Source: Amoebidium appalachense
Taxonomy: Eukaryota > Ichthyosporea
Reading direction: 5' to 3'
Length of the DNA: 64,000 bases
Assembly (NCBI GenBank): GCA_963693365.1
Contig: CAVNZM010000009.1
Location: 9,114,001 to 9,178,000 of the forward strand
The notes beneath the pieces are model-generated. The model did no database searches. It saw only the letters and a list, made by a program, of their open reading frames with translations, and was not told where the DNA came from. A program made the position numbers and the translations under genes. How positions within the stretch are numbered: the first letter of the stretch is position 1; the number at the start of each line of letters is the position of its first letter. Below, one piece after another: positions 42,207 through 52,480 of this stretch.

Positions 42207-43784
42207 TCGCTGCTCGAGCCGACCCCCCCGGCCTGCCCCTCTACTACGAGACCACTGCCGACGCAGATGGGCTCATGCGCTACCGCTGCATCCGGGGCAC
42301 CAACGAGGTGGAGGGGGCAGTGCACCCCCCTGGCCACCCTGGCCACCGACTTTGAGGCCACACGCATGTCGCTGCGCCTGCTGGACGCCACCATGTCCAA
42401 TATGCGCCACCGCCACAATCTGCGTGCACACTACTGCAACCGCCTGGGCCAGGCATCGGGCCCCCCGCACTACAGCCCCTGGATTGTGGGCGACATGGAG
42501 GCACTGGCCCTGATGCTGTACGGCCATCACCTCGACCTTCAGTGGGTACCCGTGGGCTGCTACAAGCTACCGGAGTAGTACTTCAACTTTGCCACCCTCT
42601 CCTGTGTGGCCAATGCCCGGGCGCAGGAGCCAGTTGCGGTGCCCGCACCCCCACCTCCGTCTGATAACAAGAAGCCTGCAGCCAATGGCGTGTTGGGCGG
42701 GCCAGAGGACTGTGAGGTCGAGGAGGGTGACGGTGCTGCCATGGGGGGGGCAACCAGGTGGCGCGTGGTGCACCACAGCCTGACCCTGCACTGAGGGGCG
42801 ACTACCCTGGCGCAGAAGCAACCTGTGGCCATCCCCTTCCTTCCGGTGCTTACCCCTCAGGAATGCAAGCTATTCAGCACGCTGCTCCTGGGCACCTACA
42901 AGGCACATGCAAAGCCCAACGGCCAGCTGTTGGAGGCTTTGGCCCAAGACTTCAACAAGGCTGCCTCTGTGGCTGGGGGCATCTACATGAAGGATGCGGC
43001 CTACATCAAGAAGCATTTCGACAAGTGGAAGACCTGGCAGACGGCACATGCACAGCGCTCTACACACGAGGGCCTGGCAGATCACCGCAAGCGTATGCGC
43101 GAGGAGAGGGCAGACGCTGTGCCAGCAACCATACGGCCTGCCCCCCTGCCACCCCTCCCTGTTCCAGATGGTGTCGATCCAGAGGCGCAGCGTGAGCAGC
43201 CCTTGCCCATGCGTGTGGGCAAGAAGCATCGCGACATTGGGCCTGAGGGGCCCCTGCAGATGGATTTGCCGGTGCCCCCTCCTATGCAGCCACCCCAGAG
43301 AGCCCCCAAGACCTGCAAGACGTGTGGCCGCCAGGGCAAGGGCTGCCCCGGCTCCAATCGGGCCAAGAGCTGCCCACGTTGGGTTGCAGCCAATCAGGAT
43401 GCCATGCCACCAGCACCCCCGCTTGACATGCAGCAGGGCCATGTGCTGCACATGCCCCCTGCACCCCATCCAGGCCCGCACCACCCACATGGCTGGCCCC
43501 CACCGTGGGGCATCATGCCACCTCAGCCCGGCCCTGCCTTCCCCATGCCTGGGCTACTGCCGCAGCACGGTCCCCATCCTTACTTGGGCCATGTGGGCCA
43601 GTCCTCGGCTGGTGGGCAGTTCCCACCCCCTTCTCGTGCATCTGCTGTGCTGGGCCTGCCGTTGCCACCTGCTGGAGAGATGCAGCTGCAATGGGACGAT
43701 CGAAAGCAAAGTAATCGTGGCCGCAAGTCTGGAGGCAGCCAATCAGGATCTCAGAGTTGTCAGAGTAGCCAAACTAGTGTCTAA
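42207..43784 (+). pseudogene. Exon 6: RGTNxxEG block and C-terminal cysteine cluster
   Basis: The exon starts after CCCCACAG with ARADPPGLPLYYETTADADG and RCIRGTNEVEGAVH. It shifts in the C run at 42325-42330 and continues MSNMRHRHNLRAHYCNRLG and HYSPWIVGDMEAL. TAG at 42576-42578 and TGA at 42792-42794 interrupt the same frame. After them a reading of about 320 residues is fully open to TAA, with a basic helical region, Pro/Met/His-rich repeats and a Cys cluster (CKTCGRQGKGCPG, about 43313-43351) that could bind zinc. The open end might also be expressed alone. Confidence 0.65.
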
Positions 43785-44201
43785 TATTGGAATGTACACC
43801 AATGTAACGGATCTCATATGTGTTGTAGCGCTTCACGTTATACCTGTTCTTCGTACAGTCATGTTTGGGGGGGGGAGGGGGGGGGGGGGGGGGGGGGGGG
43901 CTAGCTTTCATTCCGTAGTTTAGTGTTAAGAATTAAAATTTAAAATATAAGTAATAGTACAGAGCAGTTGCACTTTTCTCTGTTTGTTAGTAATTCTTTG
44001 TGATCGAGAGTATGGTGTGTTAGACTACTGGTGTTAATGTGTCCTGGAAGGTGTATAATGTCTGCTGGCCGCAGTCAGTATTTATTTTTAGGTAATATAT
44101 ATTTATAAATGTTGGCCGCTGGCCAATAAATAGCAAGTAATAAACACACGGTAAAGTCAACAGTGTGCCAAAAAACTAATCCCCAGCGAGCACACCCAGT
44201 G

Positions 44202-44202
<1 letters not shown>

Positions 44203-44245
<43 letters not shown>

Positions 44246-44319
44246 GTGCGTGCGTGCGTGCATGTGTGTGCACGTGTGCGTGTGCGTGTGCGTGCGTGTG
44301 TGCGTGCGTGTGTGTGTGC

Positions 44320-44365
<46 letters not shown>
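44203..44365. repeat. (GT)n / (GC) mixed array
   Basis: GT array with regular GTGCGTGC variants in the middle, about 160 bp. It is alternating purine-pyrimidine throughout. Confidence 0.9.
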
Positions 44366-44372
<7 letters not shown>

Positions 44373-45232
44373 GTGTGGTGTGTGCGCGGCTTGTACATAT
44401 GTACGTGTTCATGTGCACCTGTGTCGGACCGAGGAAGTACATGAAAATAAATTTTAACAGTATCTGCCGGTGTGTATGTGTATGTGTGCCAGTGCAGCAG
44501 GTGTGCCTTGTAACTGATAGCTTTGCAATAGCTTTTTAACGTGTGTGTGTATATAGTAGTACACGGCAGACACTTGCTGATCATTTGGATCGACATTAAT
44601 ATTTAATCTGTCGGTCCTCGGTTTTTTGAGTGAATGATGATCAAGTGTAAGAGCATTCACTTGGCAAGTATTAAATGTTGCAGAGACTAGCTGCAGCTGC
44701 AAGCGTCGGATGCACACTGACAATTGTCTTTTCAGCGAGTCTAACCTGCAGGCTGCAGCTGCACACATATAGGGTTGTTATCTTACGGCACATGCACGGT
44801 GATCGCTTCAGAGTAATAGAGTTCAGAGCAATGAAAATAATGAAAATAACTAAACTTTGTGACTACTTTTTAGAGTTGCTGAGATCATACGTGGTGCAAG
44901 CTGCACTGTGAACACATGTACAGTGCTAGTAATTAAAAAAACAATTGTTGCCTTCGGCAGGGTTACCGTGGCTACGTCACGGCCTGCACTCAGGGGGAGG
45001 GGGGCGGGGGGGGGATGATTCGAAGGGGGTTATAAATAAGAACATGCACCTAAAGGTCTTTCCCGTGGATCCTCCCCCCCCTCCCCCCCCCCCCCCCCTC
45101 CCACCTCTCCCCCTCCCCCGGGGCCCCATACTATGATATCTAGGCCCAATACTATATGCCCCTTCCCCCCCCCCCTCTCCGGATCCCCGGACCCCACTTC
45201 CCCACCCGGAGGCTCGAGAGCCTCCCCCCCCT

Positions 45233-45270
<38 letters not shown>

Positions 45271-45306
45271 AGGCTTACGGGGGCCCTTCTTCATTGAGGA
45301 GAAGGG

Positions 45307-45340
<34 letters not shown>

Positions 45341-45414
45341 AGGCGGGGGTGGATGCATGTCAGCCTAGATGAATTCAATTGTTTATCTCCAGTCATACAG
45401 GACTGGTCTGAAGG

Positions 45415-45550
45415 CTTAGGGCCTGTTTGGCAGCACCCCAATAATCGTATTCGTATTTAGGCCCTAAATACTATCTACCGTATTTACAAAATTTATCGTG
45501 GTATGCGTATTTAGGGCCTAAATACGGTTGGTGCCTTCCAAACGCTGTCA
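45415..45550. mobile_element. Fold-back (MITE-like) element
   Basis: The left end reads CTTAGGGCCTGTTTGG, followed by CAGCACC. The right end, read on the other strand, gives GCGTTTGGAAGGCACC, an imperfect inverted match. Two internal palindromes (CGTATTTAGGCCCTAAATAC at about 45449 and CGTATTTAGGGCCTAAATACG at about 45501) lie between. No coding capacity. A clear target-site duplication was not seen. Confidence 0.6.
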
Positions 45551-45757
45551 GGCGTGACTAGTCACATAAAATGTCGATATGTATACATGGTTCACGAGAT
45601 CTGATTGGCCCTATTCGCACCCATTGATCATCCTTCGGTATTCCATGCATATAGACTGGCGCAGCCAGGGTTCGAAGTTACGAAAACAAATCGGAATTTC
45701 CGATATTTGAAAACACAGTTCCGAAAATCGTCCCGGCCGAATCGGAACGCCCAAGAG

Positions 45758-45804
<47 letters not shown>
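45758..45804. repeat. Poly-C tract (~47 nt)
   Basis: Pure C run in the intergenic segment between the fold-back element and the hAT fragment. Confidence 0.9.
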
Positions 45805-45806
<2 letters not shown>

Positions 45807-46006
45807 CGCCCCGCCCCGGCCCCCGGGGAGAAGCTTCTCATGACTTCGCAGGTCTCATCATACACGGGGCATACACCACCCACACAAGCTGCACACGTTC
45901 GTACGTGTCTCCCTGTCCCTGTAGAATGTTCAATGGCAGACCCTGACTAGAGCGCCAGCCTAGCACATGTACATGTTGTCACACCAAACACATTTATGCA
46001 CACACC

Positions 46007-46038
<32 letters not shown>

Positions 46039-46682
46039 GACACACACACACATTTAAACACATACAGCCGTGACACCACATATGCATCATAGCCATGCAT
46101 GGCCACATGAACATACAATGCATATGCCTGCGCATGTATATATAGGCCGGCCTCCACTTCAAAACTTCCTCCCCCCAGAAATCGAGCCCCATTCCCCCCT
46201 TCTCCGCTGCCCATCGTTCCCTCCACCAGTGCTGCCCCTCCTTCTCCCCCACCGCCGCTCCGGCCTCACCCCTCTCCCCCCTCCTCTCAGGCGGATCCCC
46301 CCCCCCCCCCTCCCCCCCCCCCCCCCCCCCACTAGTACTCCCCCCCTCCCCCCCCCCCTTTCCCCCCAGGTTCGAAGGCCTAAACATGGAATGGATCTAG
46401 ATGCTCAGAGTCGACGGCCACCAGGTGCAGGTGCCACGTCACGGTGTATCAACGATCAGTGGCACGCGTCTTAAATGGCAGGCAATACACACACTGTGCA
46501 CCACTGTGTTCCGTTCAAAGACACACATGCACCCCACATACACAGCCGTGACACCATGGCCACACATGTGACCTAGGCTAGTACACGTGCACGTGCACAG
46601 GCACATACTATCTCAGATCATGATAACTGTATTTCAAACGTGCACAATGTATCTACCCTGTACAATCATATGCTATGCACCC

Positions 46683-46717
<35 letters not shown>

Positions 46718-47355
46718 CGCACACGCACACACACTTACACCGCACACACAACATGTACACGCGTACGGCGCAAGCACACACACCCCGTACGCGTGGCACA
46801 CACACACGGCATACACAAACACACACACACACACACACACAAGAAACCGTTGGTAAAAACACCCACACCCACACTGGCATGTACACACACACACAGAGAC
46901 ACACACACCCTGCATACATACGCACCACACTGCACACACACACACATACATACACACACTACATGCATACACACACACCATAACTGTTGACACAAAACAC
47001 ACACACACGTGCACACAATGTCATGCACACACACACACACAAGCACACACACACACACACACGTGCACATGTGCACACATGCACACAACATAGACACACA
47101 CACACCGATTACCGCTGACACAAATACACACACCCACACCTGTACACATACCCACAGACACACACACCGTGCATACATATCCACCACACACGCACACTTG
47201 CAATTGGCAACAAAGAAAAATACTCACACACACACAAACACAAACACAACCACCCAACGTGATTTTCTTTCCCCCCCCCCCCCCCCCCCCTCTGCCCCCC
47301 CCCCCCCAAACATTCGATTTCTGCCTGAGCTTTCCATGTTGCTGCCTCAACTCAC

Positions 47356-47356
<1 letters not shown>

Positions 47357-47417
<61 letters not shown>
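47357..47417. repeat. Poly-C tract, 61 nt
   Basis: Pure C run about 100 bp beyond the 3' end of the hAT fragment, equal in length to the G run at 35360-35420. Confidence 0.9.
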
Positions 47418-47420
<3 letters not shown>

Positions 47421-47513
47421 CTCCCTCCCCTCCCCTCCCCCAGAATTTTTAAATAAAAACAAGGGACACTACATGACGGTTACTAGGTGCTGGTGTGTTG
47501 TCAGAGATTCAAT

Positions 47514-47900
47514 TTATTTGAAAGAGTTGGCAATATACACACTGTGCACCCTGTTCCAGTCAAAAGCCAGGAAATCTGCCAGAGCCTTCTTTTGGGCTGC
47601 TGCCTCGGCCACCTGGACCTTTTCCAGCTGCTCCTTGGCCCCTTCTACAGTCAACCCTTTCAGTTTGCCCTCTTTAACTAATTTCTTAGCCATTTCTTTC
47701 TGAAACTTAAGCTCAGCTTTCACGTGCTTCACATCTGCCTCTATATCCGGCCCATTCATGGCTATCATGAGCTGATTGTGCACTGTCGGTGTTGTCATAC
47801 GTGCTTTGAGAGAAGTCTTAATGATATTCACACCAGAGAAGCCACGTTCGAATTCACTTGTTGCATTACTAATTGGGATTATTTTCACAATGTTAACCAA
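47514..47900 (-). pseudogene. hAT transposase C-terminal fragment
   Basis: An open reading of about 128 residues begins with the hAT C-terminal dimerisation signature (IIPISNATSEFERGFS, then VNIIKTSLKARM) and ends in a charged helical tail (EMAKKLVKEGKLKG) at TAA/TTA 47514. The ISNA..ERGFS..N.IKT pattern is characteristic of hAT elements related to ZNF862/ZMYM-type proteins. The catalytic core and N-terminal zinc finger, expected at higher coordinates, are absent. An immediately upstream 41-bp tandem duplication (about 47867-47948) shifts the frame and marks the break. It is a remnant and cannot transpose alone. Confidence 0.75.
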
Positions 47901-47948
47901 CTCAAGTTACTAATTGGGATTATTCTCACAATGTTAACCAACTCAAGT
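47867..47948. repeat. 41-bp tandem duplication at the hAT fragment edge
   Basis: Two near-identical 41-bp copies begin at ACTAATTGGGATTATT and differ by one base (TTTTC versus TTCTC). The period is not a multiple of three, so the duplication breaks the transposase reading. Confidence 0.9.
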
Positions 47949-48701
47949 ACAAGTACTCAAGTTTACTGATGCACGACGATTACGATTTTTGGTGGGCCTG
48001 CTCCGACGGAGCATTCCGATTTTCGAGGAGGTTTTCCGAAACGCGATTTCGACTTCCGTTAATGGGCTCCACCGTCCTTCGAACCCTGGGTGCAGCTGTA
48101 GTCAGTATTACAGCGAACGGCAAAAACGAGTCACCGACAGTGAGTCTTGCTCTGTTTAACAATAGGTTAGAATGCCTGTGTTAATGAAGGGATACTGCCA
48201 GTTATTGCGGTGGCTAGCCTTGCTAGAGACCTCGTTTTACGTCACCAACGTTCGTCCCTGGCATTCCCCACATATCTGAACACATAGTGAGTGTTAAAGT
48301 TTGTCCTTGTCTATGCAGTACTCGTTGTGCCTGCATGTCACCGAGTTTGTACATGTACATGTGATTGTTTTTATTAATGCATATATCGGAGTCCAGTATT
48401 GTTTCAATGATTATTATGGCATATATATACAGTCTGAGCTTGTGATCATGCACCGTGTAGGGTTCCTCGTCCTCTGTCTTACCTGTGCAGCCCAAATTCA
48501 TGTGCCATGTTAAACTGAGCATGCCACGCAAAATGACGTGTATGACACCGACCTTCTTTTTAACAGTGAATTGTTCACGTGCATGCGCCGGCATGCGTAC
48601 TGTAGTAAAAATGTGCCCGCCGCGGCTTACGTTGTACCATTGGCTAGTAATAGCCAATAAATGATGCGAAATGCTCTGATTGGCTAATTTCCTATATCGT
48701 A

Positions 48702-48737
48702 TTTACGAAAATCACCTCCGGAGGTGATTTTCGTAAA
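48702..48737. repeat. Perfect 36-bp palindrome
   Basis: The 18-nt arm TTTACGAAAATCACCTCC (48702-48719) is followed without spacer by its exact complement (48720-48737). Imperfect symmetry extends outward about 10 bp more on each side (CGTA/TACG). Confidence 0.97.
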
Positions 48738-48842
48738 CACGGTATAAAAGCAATCCCGATCGTATTTACAAAAAATAAAAGCCCGCGGCGTGTTTGGCAT
48801 GCCACGGGATCGTATACGTATTTAGGCCCTAAATACGAATGG
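48738..48842. mobile_element. Second member of the GTATTTAGGCC fold-back family
   Basis: GTGTTTGGCATGCCACGG at about 48790 and ATCGTATACGTATTTAGG at about 48811 parallel the left end of the element at 45415. The CGTATTTAGGCCCTAAATACG palindrome recurs at about 48819. It lies directly beside the 36-bp palindrome, so both may belong to one non-autonomous element. Confidence 0.5.
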
Positions 48843-49036
48843 GGTTTACGCTGTTTACTCGAGGCAAAGAGAACCAGTCTCAGGTATGGGGGGGGGGGGT
48901 TTTGCTCGGAATATCCCCTCAGCGGTATATCATGATCACGTACATAGATGTCGGGTGGTGACTATATATCAGGGTTTACTTTCTCTACGAGACACCATAA
49001 AGACTACAAGGAGAAATCAATTAGTTGGGGTTCCCC

Positions 49037-49073
<37 letters not shown>

Positions 49074-49103
49074 GGGCTCCCCTCGGGACACTCGGTATCA
49101 GCT

Positions 49104-49159
<56 letters not shown>

Positions 49160-49171
49160 TGTGCGCGTGCG

Positions 49172-52100
49172 CTATAATTTTGTAGTGATGTGTTTCTCAA
49201 GCCAATCAATACATCTAATAAACAGGTCGTAGTTACGCGTGTTTAGTATAAAATCAAGGATGTTGAAATTTACAGGTAGGCTATCTTTCTGGGTGTCTGT
49301 TGTGAATGTGACGTGTGTGTGTTGCGGTATTATGTGGTCTATCAAACTACATTTGGCGATACATGACCGGTTAAACTGGTGTGTGTGTGTGTTGTTTGGG
49401 CATGCAAATGATGCCACCTTATACTTATTAGATCTCCACTGTATAGCACGTGTACAGTAAAAGCGTGGTAATTGATCAATAATACCATCAGCTAGAGAAA
49501 GACCAGTTCTACAGGAAGGTAATATGTATTTAGGTGTTATACACTTGCGAGTGCCATATTTGGCAATATGGTTGAGGCGGTCAGTATATATAAAACGAGA
49601 CATAAGGCTTAGTTTTTCAAGGTGTATGCTTTCATCGGGTCTAGTGTCGTTTGGTATCTTTTTCCATTTGTTATATTGCGTGATTATCTTGTGATTGTGT
49701 ACATGTTTAATAAGTAAGTGGCAGTCCAAAGTCACACACACACTATTGCGGGGTTTATTTGTATTTGTGCCCAGGGGAGAAGGGGAGAGAGAGGGGAGGA
49801 AAGAGGGGAGAGGTGAGGAGGGGACAGGTCGGATAGAGAAGAGAGGGTGGGAGGGCATATACTTCTTTAAGCGGCTTATGTGCTTATTGAATTTCAGCGC
49901 GAGATAGGATACTCTAGCAGCTATTGGGACCAGACCATATATCGAGAGCGTTACAGGCCCAGGTTTACAACAGTTGTTAGATAGAAAGGAGGCAACTTCT
50001 GCTTCAAGGAAATTTGCCAAGGGTTTAAGCGCTCTAGTTCTCTCTTTCTTGATCCAAGCGGCGAGAAGGGGTAAACCATATTCACATGCCGGGAAGACAA
50101 AAGTGCGAATAAATGTAAGTCTAATAGAAGGATGGAGGGGTGTGTCTTTAAAAATATTAGCCGAGAAGAAAGCTAACCGCTTACGAGCCAACTCTACCCT
50201 CTTTTCGACCATATGGGGAAACATAACACCAACAGAATCAACCGGAACACCAAGATATTTGTATTCTGGAACTATAGGTACAGGTTTAGATGATAATGTA
50301 AATGTGTGTAAATTGTTAGCTATATCAGGTACAAGAACACCACATTTGTCTATGTTAAGGATCATAAGGTTTGCCTTGCACCACTCTGACACTACATCGA
50401 ACAATCTTTGCAGGCGTCTAGGGGTACGGGCAAGGAGGGACAGATCATCAGCATAGAGAAGTGCAGGCGGAAAGTTATTAATAGGGTCATCGTTTTCGGC
50501 GTAAATCTTGACAGCCAAATCATCTATAAATAGGTTAAACAAAAAGGGGCTAAGCAATGAGCCCTGCAAGAGACCTCTAGTACGAGCAAAACCATATGAA
50601 AGATGCCCATTAACCACAGCTCTACCATAGGTTTGAGACAAGAGTGCTTCTAACAGAACACCAATGCAGTGTGGTACACCCCGTGCAGCAAGCTTTTCCC
50701 ATAGGAGACCAGGGGAGACAGAATCGTAAGCAGTTTTCCAATCAATAAAGCCAACATATTGTGCACCAACTTGCATAGAATCGTGCAGTGCCATTATTTG
50801 AACATAACATGAATTGTTTTTACGAAAAGCGGATTGGCATGGGTGTATGTGAAGAATAGATTGAAACCTAGGGTGATGTGCAAATAACCTAAGTAAGCAA
50901 GCTTCAAAGAATCTACGAACAACCTGGGTTAGTGTAATGGGGCGAAAGGATGATATGGGGCCCTCAGAGTCCTTCTTAACTATGGGGATCACTAAGGTAT
51001 CTAACCAAGATGACGGGACATGTCCACATTTAACACACCAAGAAAAGAGAGAGCTTAACATGATAGTAAGATCAGGTTTAATAGCACGATCACTTTCCTT
51101 TTGTGGGTAGGAGGGAACAAGGATTTTAAGAAACCCAGCAGGGAGTCCATCAGGTCCACAAGACTTACTAGAGCTATAACTAGATATCACAGACCATATG
51201 GCATCGGGACTGAAAAAGGGGAGGATCGATTCTATGGGGATAGATGGGTCTACAGGCCACACAATAGGTTTCTGAGCGGGGGTCCTATCTTTAAACAGTT
51301 CCGAGAAATACTTATCAGAGTCTATGAGGGGGTCTCCAGTGGTATCACCAATAATACGAGCAGGGGGGCCAAATCGATTCATACTAGCAAGCCGGCGCAA
51401 GCTTTCCTTTTGAGACAGGGGTTCACCTAGTCTAGCGGGAGTGGTGTTTGGTAACAAGAGAGCATCGGGATATTCCTTCCTACCACCGCCAGCATAATCA
51501 CCGAGATCTATCAAATCATCAACAATAAAGTTAGTGCATGTATCTAGTACGAGATGTGAATCTGGCCTGGCTTGTGCAGATTCTAATAGGCGCATATATA
51601 TAGGGTGTTTCGTAGCATAGCATACACATACATCAACTCTACCCCACTGTGACTTAAGCTGGGATAGACGGAGGCGAAAGGTGGGAGGGGGAGGGGGGAG
51701 CAGATCAAGGGAGATCTTAGGTAGGAAAAGGATAGGAGAGTGGTCAGATGACCTAGAGAGGTTAGGAGGGAGAGAGAGTTTTGACATGGTTGATGGCCAA
51801 AAGGCCACTCCCCAGTCGGTGTTGTGGGCATGGGATATTTGAGGGAACCGCAAAGTGTGACTTTGGACATACCTTGCTAAAGGGATAGCACGCTCCGGGG
51901 GCTTAGATGGGTACCCGACACTCACTTGCAGTGTGTCTGTGTGGTGGAGTCGCGTGTTAAAATCACCTAAAATAACAGTGGACATTGGTAACTGTGACAA
52001 CTCGTGAGTCAATTCGACAACCGACATAGATGGTGGGTAATATACAAAAGTAAAAACATTAGAAAGAAACTCTATAGAAACCGAGAATTCCGTTTTTGCT

Positions 52101-52480
52101 ACCGGTTTGCACTTCACTCTCACGTGTGGTGCGGCAAGTACAATAATGCCTCGGTTTTTCGCGTAACCGGGGTGTGTGGATGTGTCGACCAATGTAGAGT
52201 TGAATTTGTGGTGGTTTTTAAACTGTGTTTCGCAAATCACTGTAAACGTGTGGTTGTTTGTCTGTTGTTGTATGTAGCTGATTTTATCGTCGAGTGTCCC
52301 GGGGGGGGAGGCCCTTTTGGGGGCCCAGTGTCCGAGCATTCCAGAAGAAGAAGGATAAATTAGGCATCGGTTTGGTCCGACACCTGTGGGGTTGGTTCCC
52401 ACTTGTCGCTTACGGGGTCGTATGCACGACCTTCCGCCAGCGCGAACAGTTCGCAGAAGAGCTCGATTTCCATCTCGCAT
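49172..52480 (-). CDS. LINE ORF2: endonuclease-reverse transcriptase, 1102 aa
   Basis: The APE-type endonuclease (about residues 60-255) shows ICET near 82-85, YYPPS at 147-151, LGDFNTR at 171-177 and SDHSPI at 245-250. The reverse transcriptase (about 440-720) shows GPDGLPAGFL near 442-451, FIDWKTAYD at 578-586, QGSLLSPFLFNLF at 639-651 and the catalytic LLYADDL at 674-680. The C-terminal third has a Cys/His group (CPNNTHTHQF then C..KC) typical of LINE tails, and no RNase H motif was seen. All catalytic acids visible in the motifs are present. The first ATG overlaps ORF1, so translation may depend on termination-reinitiation or frameshifting. Confidence 0.9.
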   Translation of the reverse strand: MRDGNRALLRTVRAGGRSCIRPRKRQVGTNPTGVGPNRCLIYPSSSGMLGHWAPKRASPPGTLDDKISYIQQQTNNHTFTVICETQFKNHHKFNSTLVDTSTHPGYAKNRGIIVLAAPHVRVKCKPVAKTEFSVSIEFLSNVFTFVYYPPSMSVVELTHELSQLPMSTVILGDFNTRLHHTDTLQVSVGYPSKPPERAIPLARYVQSHTLRFPQISHAHNTDWGVAFWPSTMSKLSLPPNLSRSSDHSPILFLPKISLDLLPPPPPTFRLRLSQLKSQWGRVDVCVCYATKHPIYMRLLESAQARPDSHLVLDTCTNFIVDDLIDLGDYAGGGRKEYPDALLLPNTTPARLGEPLSQKESLRRLASMNRFGPPARIIGDTTGDPLIDSDKYFSELFKDRTPAQKPIVWPVDPSIPIESILPFFSPDAIWSVISSYSSSKSCGPDGLPAGFLKILVPSYPQKESDRAIKPDLTIMLSSLFSWCVKCGHVPSSWLDTLVIPIVKKDSEGPISSFRPITLTQVVRRFFEACLLRLFAHHPRFQSILHIHPCQSAFRKNNSCYVQIMALHDSMQVGAQYVGFIDWKTAYDSVSPGLLWEKLAARGVPHCIGVLLEALLSQTYGRAVVNGHLSYGFARTRGLLQGSLLSPFLFNLFIDDLAVKIYAENDDPINNFPPALLYADDLSLLARTPRRLQRLFDVVSEWCKANLMILNIDKCGVLVPDIANNLHTFTLSSKPVPIVPEYKYLGVPVDSVGVMFPHMVEKRVELARKRLAFFSANIFKDTPLHPSIRLTFIRTFVFPACEYGLPLLAAWIKKERTRALKPLANFLEAEVASFLSNNCCKPGPVTLSIYGLVPIAARVSYLALKFNKHISRLKKYMPSHPLFSIRPVPSSPLPSFLPSLSPSPLGTNTNKPRNSVCVTLDCHLLIKHVHNHKIITQYNKWKKIPNDTRPDESIHLEKLSLMSRFIYTDRLNHIAKYGTRKCITPKYILPSCRTGLSLADGIIDQLPRFYCTRAIQWRSNKYKVASFACPNNTHTHQFNRSCIAKCSLIDHIIPQHTHVTFTTDTQKDSLPVNFNILDFILNTRNYDLFIRCIDWLEKHITTKL

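Larger units (their letters stand above)
36027..43784 (+). pseudogene. Decayed DDE transposase-like / 3'-5' exonuclease fusion gene
   Basis: Reconstructed exons: 36027-37168, 38162-38350, 39256-40087, 40510-41150, 41564 to about 41780, 42207-43784. Order of parts: acidic Pro-rich N-terminus; a Cys/His domain (C..DDHC..H, then YFCDTCKKNF) resembling the unnamed family I recall as DUF6729; a DDE-like core (KADHTFQIGK, FYTDRCCQDR); a DEDDy exonuclease (GLDCEW, YAALDAY); Pro/Gly-rich linker; an ARGxNxxEGxVH-type block (RCIRGTNEVEG); and a C-terminal Cys cluster (CKTCG...CPG). Similar combinations are, to my memory, repetitive genes in fungi and other eukaryotes, so a mobile-element origin is inferred. 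Reading continuity is lost about seven times (near 36104, 36900, 39906, 40618, 41108, 41693 and 42325), nearly always in homopolymers. Stops occur at 42576-42578 (TAG) and 42792-42794 (TGA). Neighbouring host genes have no such damage, so decay is the preferred reading over sequencing error. Confidence 0.75.
43785..47513. other. Repeat-dominated intergenic region
   Basis: No gene is recognised here. It contains a poly-G tract (about 43867-43900), AATAAA motifs near 44126 and 44449 that may belong to the relic upstream, a (GT)n/(GC)-mixed array (44203-44365), poly-C and poly-G pairs (45238-45339), a fold-back element (45415-45550), poly-C 45758-45804, CA-rich DNA (46010-47240) and a 61-nt poly-C at 47357-47417. 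Confidence 0.6.

Noticed and set aside
42576-42794. Reassigned stop codons as an explanation for the in-frame TAG and TGA
   Set aside because: The BFR1-like, CIP2A-like, LINE and membrane-protein genes end normally at TAG, TGA or TAA and contain no internal stops, so a variant code is unlikely; nonsense mutations in a relic fit better.
45660-45680. GGTTCGAAG, resembling a tRNA B box
   Set aside because: It does not fit GGTTCRANNCC, there is no A box at the right distance and no cloverleaf could be drawn. No tRNA or rRNA gene was found anywhere in the window.
48223-48657. A 144-residue minus-strand frame
   Set aside because: Composition is unconstrained, the opposite strand is also open in part, and the segment lies between mobile-element fragments.
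49974-51430. Plus-strand frames opposite LINE ORF2 and ORF1
   Set aside because: Shadows of the reverse transcriptase/endonuclease reading, which carries the catalytic motifs on the minus strand.
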